This document shows positions 7,409-15,409 of a stretch of 35,866 nucleotides of DNA, piece after piece. The notes under the pieces are model-generated. The model searched no databases and had not been told where the DNA came from. It saw only the letters and a program-made list of their open reading frames with translations. Origin of the DNA: Flavobacteriia bacterium (GTDB taxonomy: Bacteria > Bacteroidota > Bacteroidia > Flavobacteriales_D > Crocinitomicaceae); contig CANLGD010000023.1 in the NCBI GenBank assembly GCA_947490145.1, positions 1 through 35,866 of the forward strand, in the 5' to 3' direction. Numbering within the stretch: position 1 is the stretch's first letter; each line of letters starts with the position of its first letter. A program made the position numbers and the translations under genes.

Positions 7409-8311
7409 ATGAACACAAGAACAAATTATTGGCTTATAATTATTATATTTTCTTTTGCGTTTAACAAGGGAAGAAGAGATGATATTACCCAATTTGCACC
7501 AACTTCACAAGAAGTCTATCCAACTGATACCATTCTACAGAGTATCGAAATCAAAAAAGCAATGATTATTATTGCTCACGATGATGATATGTCTGCCATG
7601 TCAGGTACAATTTCTAAACTAAACAAAGAAGGCTGGGAAATTGATGTTCTGAGCTTTCACACGGAAAACGAACGAGAAAAAGCACAAATAGTAGCTTGTA
7701 GAACTCTTTTGGACAGGGTAATATTCTTTGACTTGAATTATTCGCAATGGAGATTAGACTTAAATGAACGGAAACAAGAAGAATTATACTTGCCAATAGA
7801 AAAAGAAAAATTTGCAATAACGTTTAATCAAAAGATAGTTGAAAACGAGTTAATAAAACGAGTTAATATATTTAATCCATCTGTTGTTTTTACGCTCGAC
7901 AATAAAGTTGGAGCGTACGGTCACCCAGAACACGTATTTATTAGTCAATTAGTATTGGACTTGGCTCAATCAAAACAAATTCCTGTTACTTATATTTATC
8001 AAAGTGTTTATACACCTCACATGACCGAAAGTATTATGATGCGCCACTCCAAAAGAATGATAGATTGGGGATTAAAAGGGGATAGCTGGGAAATAGCAAA
8101 GAAAACCTATAAAGTAGAGGGTATGCCAAAACCAACAACACAAATTTACATAACAAGTGAAGCAATTGAGAAAATGGAATACCTAAATTCTTACAACGAA
8201 CGTGAAAGAAAAACAATTGATTTTTTTATTCCTGCTTTTGAGCAATATTCTGCCGTTGAGTATTTCAAAGTATTTGACAGGGAGTTTTTTAACATGATAA
8301 AAATAAACTGA
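7409..8311 (+). CDS. PIG-L/LmbE-family deacetylase, probably exported or membrane-anchored
   Basis: A hydrophobic N-terminal segment (about 7-19) suggests export. Residues ~48-200 carry the PIG-L hallmarks: the AHDDD motif at 56-60 (family form AHPDD) after strand AMIII, and GHPEH at 171-175 supplying further metal-binding histidines. The family removes N-acetyl groups from GlcNAc-type sugars with a zinc ion (GlcNAc-PI, mycothiol precursors, bacillithiol BshB, chitobiose). The proline of the first motif is replaced by Asp while the His and the second Asp are kept, so activity is plausible. Substrate unknown. A partial copy of the palindrome follows the stop, so this was probably the last ORF of its cassette. 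Confidence 0.8.
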   Translation: MNTRTNYWLIIIIFSFAFNKGRRDDITQFAPTSQEVYPTDTILQSIEIKKAMIIIAHDDDMSAMSGTISKLNKEGWEIDVLSFHTENEREKAQIVACRTLLDRVIFFDLNYSQWRLDLNERKQEELYLPIEKEKFAITFNQKIVENELIKRVNIFNPSVVFTLDNKVGAYGHPEHVFISQLVLDLAQSKQIPVTYIYQSVYTPHMTESIMMRHSKRMIDWGLKGDSWEIAKKTYKVEGMPKPTTQIYITSEAIEKMEYLNSYNERERKTIDFFIPAFEQYSAVEYFKVFDREFFNMIKIN

Positions 8312-8312
8312 T

Positions 8313-8380
8313 GCTAAAAGCAGCTGCACAAAAGGTATGGTTTGGTGATCCAAAGACAGTTTTGTGGTAAATCAAACATT
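8313..8380. repeat. Degenerate left part of an attC-like site
   Basis: GCTAAAAGCAGC, CACAAAAGG, GGTTTGGTGATCC and GGTAAATCAAACATTG line up in order with the left part of R3 (CGCTAGCGCG, GGCAAAAGTGG, GGTTCAGTGATCC, GGTTAATCAGACATTG). The right arm (CCGCC, AGCTGCAAAACGTT) is absent. This marks a former cassette boundary that can no longer form the hairpin. Confidence 0.5.
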
Positions 8381-8467
8381 GCTTTTTTAAATTAAGTTTT
8401 GATTAAAAGTAAAGGCCATCGGGAAGCTTCAAAACTTTATAGGACAGCTAAAAACAAAATAATTAAT

Positions 8468-8923
8468 ATGAAAAAACTAACTGAAAGACAAAATATTTTA
8501 GAAAACACAAAAGTATTAAGTCGATATCATCAACTTGGCAATCTTTTAATAGCTTTGGAAAAAAGAAATTTACCAAATGAAATTGTTGACTTCATCAATC
8601 AACATATTGAGCTTTTGAATTCAGTTTCAGATTCCGAAAAATATTTCGCGAAAACAATAAAAGAAAAAGAAAATGAAATTCTAAAGTATATTGAGAAAAA
8701 AATCAATATCGTTCCTAAAAATCATTACAGAAAGCGTTGGCTTTCTCTTGGAGTTGGTGCATTTGGATTACCAATTGGAATTACAATAGGTTCTGTTTCT
8801 GGAAATATGGGTATGCTAGGTGCTGGTCTACCAATTGGATTGGGGATTGGAAGTGTTGTAGGTTCCAATATGGACAAAAAAGCATTTAACGAAGGACGAC
8901 AATTGGATTTTGAAGTAAAATAA
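8468..8923 (+). CDS. Unknown protein with helical N-terminus and glycine-zipper C-terminal segment
   Basis: 151 residues from ATG 8468; the upstream extension to TTG 8399 has no support. Residues 1-85 are charged and helical (coiled-coil-like, with EKEN and EKK clusters). Residues ~93-135 are hydrophobic and glycine-rich with GxxxG-type spacing (LGVGAFGLPIGITIGS, LGAGLPIGLGIGSVVG), typical of a glycine-zipper membrane hairpin. It ends in a polar tail. No family is recognised. It is the last ORF of the array, 22 bp before R3. Confidence 0.6.
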   Translation: MKKLTERQNILENTKVLSRYHQLGNLLIALEKRNLPNEIVDFINQHIELLNSVSDSEKYFAKTIKEKENEILKYIEKKINIVPKNHYRKRWLSLGVGAFGLPIGITIGSVSGNMGMLGAGLPIGLGIGSVVGSNMDKKAFNEGRQLDFEVK

Positions 8924-8945
8924 TAAATGACACATAAAAGCCGAT

Positions 8946-9091
8946 CCGCTAGCGCGGGTTTGGCAAAAGTGGCGGTTCAGTGATCCGCAGATCAGCCACG
9001 GCTGCTGATGGTTAATCAGACATTGTGGTTCTCCGCATCAACATTTGTGGTAAAAATCCCGCCCTTCGGTTAGCTGCCAAACGTTATAGGC
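8946..9091. repeat. R3: attC-like palindromic cassette site (last in array)
   Basis: Outer box CCGCTAGC (8946-8953), left arm GGGTTTGGCAAAAGTGGCGG, loop with a nested hairpin (ATCAGC 8991-8996 with GCTGAT 9004-9009), right arm CCCGCCCTTCGGTTAGCTGCC, then AAACGTTATAGGC ending at 9091. The outer box is complementary in 7 of 8 positions to GTTAGCGG at 5138, the start of the composite unit, as if 5138-8945 now behaves as one unit. The nested hairpin resembles the variable terminal structure of attC sites. Confidence 0.7.
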
Positions 9092-9243
9092 AAGTTTAAA
9101 ATCCAGGACGGTCTGCGAGAGCCAAAGGGCTGAACACCAAAAGTGACAGAAAATAAAAAAGTGTAGACCAAAAACCAAGATAAAAACAAGGAGTAATCTG
9201 AAAATCCATAAGAGTAGGAATAAAATAAATTTAAAATCAAGAT
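9083..9243 (+). repeat. Cassette-start core and leader repeat, copy 3, with no ORF behind it
   Basis: GTTATAGGCAAGTTTAAAA is followed at 9161-9193 by GTGTAGACCAAAAACCAAGA and an A-rich stretch, then CTGAAAATCCATAAGAG up to an AAATTTAAAATC run. Both parts resemble the leader before the lipase gene (5262-5356). No cargo ORF follows; the next gene is the chromosomal purF-like gene with its own promoter. This is probably the remnant of a lost cassette or the original target. Confidence 0.45.
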
Positions 9244-9277
9244 TCTCCTAAATCGATTTACTTTTTTCAAAAAACTT

Positions 9278-9308
9278 ATTTTTCATCCCGATATTTAGCT
9301 TAACTTTG
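9278..9308 (+). promoter_or_regulatory. Bacteroidota-type promoter of the purF-like gene
   Basis: TAACTTTG at 9301-9308 is an exact TAnnTTTG -7 element. A weak T-rich -33 element (TTTT, 9279-9282) lies about the usual 18-19 bp upstream. The predicted start of transcription is near 9315, giving a leader of about 14 nt before ATG 9329. Confidence 0.65.
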
Positions 9309-9328
9309 CAAAAAATATTTTTTCTATC

Positions 9329-11230
9329 ATGAGTGATGCTATCAAACATGAGTGCGGAATTGCACTTTTAAGACTTAAAAAACCTTTACAATTCTATTTA
9401 GACAAGTACGGGTCGGCATTTTATGGACTTAAAAAGATGCACTTAATGATGGAAAAACAGCGAAATCGTGGTCAAGATGGTGCTGGTTTGGTGAACATCA
9501 AATTGGATATGGAACCAGGAGAACGGTATATTTCTCGATATCGTTCAATCAACAAAAATCCCATTCAAGATATTTTTGACCATGTTAATGGAAAATTTAA
9601 AAACATCGGTAAAGAAGATAAAGCACTTTTAAAAGACGTTGATTACTTGAAAAAAAATGCTGGTTTTACGGGCGAGTTATTTTTAGGACATTTACGTTAC
9701 GGAACTTTTGGAAAAAATTCGATTGAAAGTTGTCATCCTTTTTTAAGACAAAATAACTGGATTACACGGAATTTATCTGTTGCAGGGAATTTTAACCTCA
9801 CAAATGTTGATGAATTGTTTGATGTATTGATTGAAATTGGTCAGCACCCAAAAGAAAAATCTGATACAGTGACCGTTCTTGAAAAAATAGGGCATTATTT
9901 AGATGTTGAGAATGAAGAAATGTTCAAAACATTGCAAAGTAAAGGATATTCTTACATCGAAAGTTATAAATATATTTCTGAAAATTTAAACATTGAAAAC
10001 ATCTTAAAAATGTCTTCGGAATTTTGGGATGGTGGATATGCAATGGCCGGATTATTTGGTCATGGTGATGCATTTGTTTTGCGTGATCCAGCAGGAATTA
10101 GGCCATGTTATTGGTTTGAAAACGACGAAATATGTGTTGTTGCTTCTGAAAGACCTGTAATTCAAACTGCTTTTAATCTTAAATTTGAAGAAATCAAAGA
10201 ATTAGCTCCAGGTCACGCTTTGATTATCAAGAAAAATGGTTTGGTAAGCGAGACGAAAATTAATGAACCAACTGAAAAAAAATCTTGTTCTTTTGAGCGT
10301 ATTTATTTCTCAAGAAGTAACGACAAAGAAGTTTACAACGAACGCATTAATTTAGGTAAATTAATTGTAAAACAGGTGCTGGAATCAGTTGATTTAGATG
10401 TAAATAATTCTGTTTTTTCTTTCATTCCAAATACTGCGGAAACTGCTTTTTACGGAATGATAAAAGGGTTGGAAGATTATCAAAATGACAAAAAATTTGA
10501 ATTTTTAAATTCTTTGGAAGGAAAAGCTACGCCTGAGCAATTAAAAGAAATAATTTATAACAGAGCTAGAATTGAGAAAATTGTCATAAAAGATGCTAAA
10601 CTGAGAACTTTCATAACGCAAGATGATGAGCGCGACGATATTGTTTCCTCAAGTTATGACATTGCCTACGGAACGGTGCGTGCAAAAGTTGACAATTTAG
10701 TTGTAATTGACGATAGCATTGTTCGTGGAACAACTCTTAAACAAAGTATTTTACGCATTTTAGATCGTTTGGAACCAAAAAGGATTGTCGTTGTATCTTC
10801 TGCTCCCCAAATTCGATATCCTGATTGTTATGGAATTGACATGGCGAAAATGGATGATTTTATAGCATTTTCTGCAACCATTGAGTTGTTGAAAGAATCT
10901 GGTAGAGAACAGTTAATTAAGGATGTTTACAAAAAATGTAAAGATCAAGCGCATCTTCCAAAAGAAAAAATCAAAAATTACGTAAAAGAAATTTATAAGT
11001 CTTTTAAAGCACAAGAAATTTCTGATAAGATTGCCTTGATGCTTACTCCAAAAAATATCCATGCAGAAGTAAAAATTGTCTATCAAACAATTGAAAATTT
11101 ACACGAAGCAATTCCAAAACATCTGGGAGATTGGTATTTTACTGGAGATTATCCAACTCCAGGTGGAAATAAGGTCGTAAATACCGCTTTTATCAATTAC
11201 ATAGAAGGTAAAAATGAAAGAGCTTATTAA
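9329..11230 (+). CDS. purF: Amidophosphoribosyltransferase, PurF-like (long form)
   Basis: PurF makes 5-phosphoribosylamine from PRPP and glutamine, the first step of purine synthesis. The N-terminal Ntn glutaminase domain has C9 (HECGIALL) as the candidate nucleophile after an 8-residue propeptide-like stretch, with RNRGQDGAG (about 46-54) and the GHLRYGTFG motif. The phosphoribosyltransferase half has the PRPP loop VVIDDSIVRGTT (about 458-469) and IRYPDCYGIDM behind it. At 633 residues it is about 130 longer than standard PurF (~500), with insertions in the glutaminase half (about 80-110 and 170-220) and a C-terminal extension. Flavobacteria often carry a standard PurF plus such a long paralog, so this may be the second copy with an unknown special role. 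It is convergent with the next gene, 8 bp apart. Confidence 0.85.
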   Translation: MSDAIKHECGIALLRLKKPLQFYLDKYGSAFYGLKKMHLMMEKQRNRGQDGAGLVNIKLDMEPGERYISRYRSINKNPIQDIFDHVNGKFKNIGKEDKALLKDVDYLKKNAGFTGELFLGHLRYGTFGKNSIESCHPFLRQNNWITRNLSVAGNFNLTNVDELFDVLIEIGQHPKEKSDTVTVLEKIGHYLDVENEEMFKTLQSKGYSYIESYKYISENLNIENILKMSSEFWDGGYAMAGLFGHGDAFVLRDPAGIRPCYWFENDEICVVASERPVIQTAFNLKFEEIKELAPGHALIIKKNGLVSETKINEPTEKKSCSFERIYFSRSNDKEVYNERINLGKLIVKQVLESVDLDVNNSVFSFIPNTAETAFYGMIKGLEDYQNDKKFEFLNSLEGKATPEQLKEIIYNRARIEKIVIKDAKLRTFITQDDERDDIVSSSYDIAYGTVRAKVDNLVVIDDSIVRGTTLKQSILRILDRLEPKRIVVVSSAPQIRYPDCYGIDMAKMDDFIAFSATIELLKESGREQLIKDVYKKCKDQAHLPKEKIKNYVKEIYKSFKAQEISDKIALMLTPKNIHAEVKIVYQTIENLHEAIPKHLGDWYFTGDYPTPGGNKVVNTAFINYIEGKNERAY

Positions 11231-11238
11231 GAAAAATA

Positions 11239-11658
11239 TTACCTCAAAATAGAAATAATTTGCCAAATTTTTGGCGGTTCTTCGAAATAGTAAATTGCGT
11301 CTCCCCAAGAATCTTTGATTTTTAAGGTTTTTCCATCTATATAATAAAGTGCATCTCCCCAACGGTCTTTTGAGCGAATGGTATTTCCATCAATAAAATA
11401 AATTGTTTCACCCCAGTGGTCCTTGATTTTCACATTATTACCTTCGATATAAAACAAAACCTCTCCCCAATAATCCTTCCTTTTTATGGTTTGATTTTCA
11501 TAAAAATATGCAACATCACCCCAATGATCTTTAATTTTGATTGTATTACCTTCAATGAAATATACTGTTTCTCCCCAATTATCTTCTAACTTTATTTTTT
11601 GAGAGAAAATAAAATTAGTTAGGATTAAAATAAAACTACAGAATAAGAATTTTTTCAT
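11239..11658 (-). CDS. Secreted protein made of six 18-residue WG repeats
   Basis: A signal peptide (about 1-20, ending FIFSQ) is followed by six tandem units of exactly 18 residues from about 23 to 128, with consensus K-x-K-D-x-W-G-[ED]-x-x-Y-[FY]-I-[ED]-G-N-T-I (for example KIKDHWGETIYFIDGNTI). Each unit would form a beta-hairpin, so the whole is likely a small repeat sheet or solenoid, secreted or periplasmic. The tail is hydrophobic (PPKIWQIISILR). Not recognised as a named family; the pattern differs from MORN and from classic WG repeats in spacing. Function unknown. Confidence 0.7.
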   Translation of the reverse strand: MKKFLFCSFILILTNFIFSQKIKLEDNWGETVYFIEGNTIKIKDHWGDVAYFYENQTIKRKDYWGEVLFYIEGNNVKIKDHWGETIYFIDGNTIRSKDRWGDALYYIDGKTLKIKDSWGDAIYYFEEPPKIWQIISILR

Positions 11659-11850
11659 TACTTTTTAATTGTAATTTAAGTAAAAGTTGTGACTTAAATT
11701 AATTTATGAGGCTCAAACCTGTTTCCAATTAGCATTCAAGTGCAACTAGGATGAGAACCCACACAGGACAAAAAGTAGATCGTTCAAAAATTTGAGACAA
11801 CCTTCTATTTGTGTGTAATTTAAAATAATATACAGTGATTTGACTAGATT

Positions 11851-12297
11851 CTATTTTGATAATTCTTCTTTTACAAGAGTTGAAATGATTTTTCCATCTG
11901 CTTTTCCAGCTAATTTTGAACTTAAAATCCCCATAACTTTTCCCATATCTTGCGGACCAGAAGCACCAGTTTGAATTATCGCTGCCTTTACTTCGGCTCT
12001 AATTTCATCTTCTGTTAACATTTGTGGCAAATAAGCTTCAATAATTTTTGCTTCAAAAAGTTCAACTTCAGCTAAATCTTCTCTTGCTTGCTCTTTATAT
12101 AATGTATGCGTCTCCATTCGCTGCTTATGCAGCTTCATTACGATTTTAAGTACATTTGCATCCGTCACTTCTCCAGAACCAGAAGTTGCTTCTAACATGA
12201 TTTTTGATTTTATATCACGTAAAGCTGTTAATTTTTCTTTTTCTTTCGCAAGCATTGCTGTTTTAATGTCTGCGTTTATTTGTTCTGTTAAAGTCAT
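11851..12297 (-). CDS. YqeY/GatB-related protein
   Basis: 148 residues covering the whole YqeY-like family (usually ~150): ALRDIKSKIMLEA near the start, VMKLHKQRMETHTLY in the middle, EAYLPQMLTEDEI, and the closing GxxGKVMGILSSKLAGKADG stretch. The family resembles the C-terminal tail domain of the GatB amidotransferase subunit, which contacts tRNA; YqeY alone has no firmly established reaction. It lies 44 bp behind ftsZ on the same strand, a frequent arrangement in Flavobacteriales, and is probably co-transcribed with the division genes. The 192 bp between it and the WG-repeat gene show nothing recognisable. Confidence 0.9.
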   Translation of the reverse strand: MTLTEQINADIKTAMLAKEKEKLTALRDIKSKIMLEATSGSGEVTDANVLKIVMKLHKQRMETHTLYKEQAREDLAEVELFEAKIIEAYLPQMLTEDEIRAEVKAAIIQTGASGPQDMGKVMGILSSKLAGKADGKIISTLVKEELSK

Positions 12298-12341
12298 TTT
12301 ATTTTAAATTTTGTATTCTTTTATGCAATGAAAGTTAAAAA

Positions 12342-13949
12342 TCAATCAACATTGTCATGAAGAAATGAATTGTTACTTTTCAAAGAAGTCCCATTTTCGT
12401 CTGTGGAGATATTGAATCTTGATGCAGAAGAATTAGAACTATGTGCAGAATTATCCAAATGTATATTTCTTCTAACAAAAGCTGGCTCTTGCTCCAGTTC
12501 ATGAATTCCATCGACCTTGCCTAGTTTCGCAGTATATTTTTTGATTCTATCTAATCTTTCTTGTGTTAAACGTTGGTGTTCTTCAGGAGAAATTGTTGTC
12601 CTTGCATGTGAACTTTCTAGTACAAATTTTGCATCTGCTTCATCATCTAAGCTCAAAACAACTTTTGGTGTATTTACCTCTTCTTTACTAATGTCCTTTT
12701 TAATCTCCCAATTAAAAGCATTGTCATTTGAAACAATTTTTTCTTCCACTTTTGATACTATTTCATCTTCAAAAAGGTTTAATTTCACTTCCTGAACTGG
12801 CGTTTCAATTTTGGCTGTAATTTCAGTTACTTCAGAGATACTTTTTAGAAAAGGCTCTTCCACTTTCACTGCTTCGATTGCATTTTTATGCAAAGGATTG
12901 CTCAATGGATTAACAATTTCGTTTTTTACTTCATCCTCTAAGACAGTTACCTTTTTTTCCGGTGCTTTATCAAAACCTGTAAAAGGTGAAGAATTAAATC
13001 CAGTTGCGATAATTGTAATATTAATTTTATCTCCTAAACCAGCTCCACTTCCGTAACCAAAAATTACATCAGCAGTTGATCCAGCTTCGTCTTGAATGTA
13101 ATCTGTAATTTCAGAAATCTCATCCATGGTAACTTCAATATTCTCGAAAGTAATATTCAACAAGACATGTTTCGCTCCGTTAATGTTATTGTCATTCAAT
13201 AAAGGAGAAATCATTGCTTTTTTAACCGCTTCGATAGCTCTATTGTCTCCTTCAGCAGTTGCAGAACCCATTATTGCAACACCTGAATTTTTCAATACTG
13301 TGTTCACATCTTCGTAATCAACATTGATATTTCCTGTAACAGAAATAATTTCAGCTATTCCTTTAGCAGCAGTTTTAACAACATCATCTGCTTGAGCAAA
13401 TGCGTTTGTCAATGATAAATTACCACTGATTTCTCTTAATTTTTCATTATTGATCACAAGCAGTGTATCAACACTGTTGCGCATTTCTTGCATTCCTGCT
13501 TCAGCTTGTTGACGTCTTTTTCTTCCTTCAAAATTAAAAGGAACAGTAACGATTCCAACAGTAAGAATTCCTAATTCTTTGGCAACTTGAGCAATTACAG
13601 GTGCAGCTCCAGTTCCAGTTCCCCCACCCATTCCTGCGGTTACGAAGACCATTTTTGTTCCATTAGAAAGTAATTCTCTAATTTCATCTATATTTTCTAC
13701 AGCAGCATTTTTACCAATTTCTGGAATAGAACCAGCACCAAGACCAGCAGTTAAACTCAAACCTAATTGAATTTTTGTTGGAACAGGCGAAATATCTAAA
13801 GCTTGTCTATCTGTATTGCATACGATAAAATCTACTCCATTTATTCCGTTGTTATACATGTGATTGACAGCGTTACTTCCGCCGCCGCCAACTCCAATTA
13901 CTTTTATAATTGAATTATTTCCTTTTGGCATATCGAATTCCATGTTCAT
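12342..13949 (-). CDS. ftsZ: Cell division protein FtsZ
   Basis: Tubulin-like GTPase that forms the division ring. The GTPase domain (about 14-325) has [10 protein letters not shown] (21-30), the signature loop [10 protein letters not shown] (108-117) and the T7-loop NVDYED (209-214) with the catalytic Asp residues. A long variable acidic linker (about 330-480) follows, as usual in Bacteroidota, then a conserved tail: PAFVRR (about 491-496), and the extreme end [10 protein letters not shown]. The tail binds FtsA and other partners in the family. The gene is last of the fts genes, 45 bp after ftsA. The first Met is used; M3 is an equally good alternative. Confidence 0.97.
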   Translation of the reverse strand: MNMEFDMPKGNNSIIKVIGVGGGGSNAVNHMYNNGINGVDFIVCNTDRQALDISPVPTKIQLGLSLTAGLGAGSIPEIGKNAAVENIDEIRELLSNGTKMVFVTAGMGGGTGTGAAPVIAQVAKELGILTVGIVTVPFNFEGRKRRQQAEAGMQEMRNSVDTLLVINNEKLREISGNLSLTNAFAQADDVVKTAAKGIAEIISVTGNINVDYEDVNTVLKNSGVAIMGSATAEGDNRAIEAVKKAMISPLLNDNNINGAKHVLLNITFENIEVTMDEISEITDYIQDEAGSTADVIFGYGSGAGLGDKINITIIATGFNSSPFTGFDKAPEKKVTVLEDEVKNEIVNPLSNPLHKNAIEAVKVEEPFLKSISEVTEITAKIETPVQEVKLNLFEDEIVSKVEEKIVSNDNAFNWEIKKDISKEEVNTPKVVLSLDDEADAKFVLESSHARTTISPEEHQRLTQERLDRIKKYTAKLGKVDGIHELEQEPAFVRRNIHLDNSAHSSNSSASRFNISTDENGTSLKSNNSFLHDNVD

Positions 13950-13994
13950 TGTATTTTATGTTAATTGATTCTTATATTAAATTATCTTTTTATG

Positions 13995-15317
13995 CTAATC
14001 TTCTTCTGCGAAAAAGTTCTTTGTTCCTGCAAATAAAGTTTTGAAAAAGGTTCCTTTTTCCCCATCTGGTTCGCCGTGCCCTTTAACCTTCGTATTTTTT
14101 GTTGCTTTCACTTTAACATCATCTGTCAAAACTTCATTTCTTTTTTTACTTTCAAAACCTTTGATTACCAAACCAATTCCAGTTGAATAAATTGGACTTG
14201 TTAAGTTTTCAATTGAATTGTTGCTTCCCAAATGTTCTGTCGGAAAACCAATTCTCGTGTCCATTCCAGTAATAAATTCAAACAATTGAGCAATATGTTT
14301 TAACTGCGCTCCACCACCTGTTACAACAATACCTGCGATTAATTTTTTCTCATAACCTGAATTACGAATTTCAAAATGGACGTGTTCGATTATTTCTTCC
14401 ATTCGAGCTTGAATGATACTTGCTAAGTTACGAACTGAAATTTCTTTCGCCTCACGACCTCTTAATCCGGGAATACAAACAACTTCAGAATCTTGACTTT
14501 CACTTGCCTTAGCAGAGCCAAATTTCATTTTTAATTTTTCGGCTTGGTTTTTCATGATAGCGCAACCTTCCTTGATATCATCTGTAATCACATTTCCACC
14601 AAAAGGGATTACATGTGTATGACGAATAATTCCTTCATGGAAAATTGCTAAATCCGTTGTTCCACCGCCAATATCAACTAAAACAACTCCAGCATCTTTT
14701 TCTTCCTCTGACAAAACTGCCTCAGCCGATGCAAGAGGTTCTAAAACCATTTCTTTTACTTCCAAACCAGCACGTTGAACACATTTACTAATGTTCATTG
14801 CTGCATTTATTTGACCAGTAATAATGTGAAAATTTGCTTCCAAACGAACACCAGACATTCCAATCGGATCTTTTATTCCTTGTTCGTTATCAACGATATA
14901 TTCTTGCGGCATCACGTGAATAATTTCTTCACCTGGTTGCATAGCAATGCGCTGCATATCATCTATTAAAGCATTAATGTCTTTTTGAGAAATTTCATTT
15001 TCAGTTTGTTTTCTCATGTAAATTCCACGATGCTGTAAACTTTTAATGTGTTGCCCCGCAATTCCAACAATTACATTTGTAATAGTTAAATTTCCTTCTA
15101 AGCGAGATTTTGCTTCATCAACTGCTCTCTTAATTGATTCAACTGTTGAATTAATATTTGAAACAACACCGCGTTGAACCCCTAAAGATTCACTTTTACC
15201 CATGGAAATAATTTCAATTTTCCCATGTTCGTTTTTGGTACCTATAAAACAAGCAATTTTAGTTGTTCCTATGTCTAGACCTACTACAACTGCTCTTCCG
15301 TTACTTTCTGGTGTCAT
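13995..15317 (-). CDS. ftsA: Cell division protein FtsA
   Basis: Actin-like ATPase that tethers FtsZ to the membrane. The phosphate-1 motif VVVGLDIGTTKIACFIG is at 10-26, the second phosphate motif VVLVDIGGGTTDLAIF lies near the middle, and the adenosine motif IVVTGGGAQLKHI later. The inserted 1C domain lies at about 85-165. The C-terminus (FFKTLFAGTKNFFAEED) is an amphipathic helix preceded by a basic linker, as needed for membrane binding. At 440 residues it is typical for the family. It is followed closely by ftsZ. Confidence 0.96.
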   Translation of the reverse strand: MTPESNGRAVVVGLDIGTTKIACFIGTKNEHGKIEIISMGKSESLGVQRGVVSNINSTVESIKRAVDEAKSRLEGNLTITNVIVGIAGQHIKSLQHRGIYMRKQTENEISQKDINALIDDMQRIAMQPGEEIIHVMPQEYIVDNEQGIKDPIGMSGVRLEANFHIITGQINAAMNISKCVQRAGLEVKEMVLEPLASAEAVLSEEEKDAGVVLVDIGGGTTDLAIFHEGIIRHTHVIPFGGNVITDDIKEGCAIMKNQAEKLKMKFGSAKASESQDSEVVCIPGLRGREAKEISVRNLASIIQARMEEIIEHVHFEIRNSGYEKKLIAGIVVTGGGAQLKHIAQLFEFITGMDTRIGFPTEHLGSNNSIENLTSPIYSTGIGLVIKGFESKKRNEVLTDDVKVKATKNTKVKGHGEPDGEKGTFFKTLFAGTKNFFAEED

Positions 15318-15409
15318 ATATTAATGTTTTATTCTACGGCCTAAAAACTAAATTTTATCTTTAAACAATCTTATTTATCTTTTTTGGCAACTACAATTCG
15401 CCTTACAGA

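Larger units (their letters stand above)
2090..9091 (+). mobile_element. Integron-like cassette array
   Basis: About 7 kb of same-strand cargo genes, delimited by a core at 2090 and three large imperfect palindromes (R1, R2, R3). Unit 1 is 2090-3821, unit 2 is 3822-5137, and 5138-9082 is a composite of several units whose internal palindromes are decayed or lost. Stop codons lie close to the following palindrome (7 bp before R1, 1 bp before R2, 22 bp before R3), as integron cassettes place attC right behind the ORF. The ends of each intact unit are complementary to each other, as expected for a circularising cassette. No transposase, terminal inverted repeat or target duplication is visible. 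Family assignment remains inference. Confidence 0.6.

Noticed and set aside
7080-7424. Minus-strand 114-residue hydrophobic ORF
   Set aside because: It is antisense to the small membrane protein gene, and its hydrophobicity follows from that. All neighbours are on the plus strand.
8399-8467. Upstream extension of the glycine-zipper protein from a TTG start
   Set aside because: The extension lies right behind the decayed half-site and has no conserved features; ATG 8468 is preferred.
3698-9091. REP/IS200-IS605 hairpins or MITEs
   Set aside because: No Y1 transposase, terminal inverted repeats or target duplications are seen. The unit-specific complementary ends are not explained by either.
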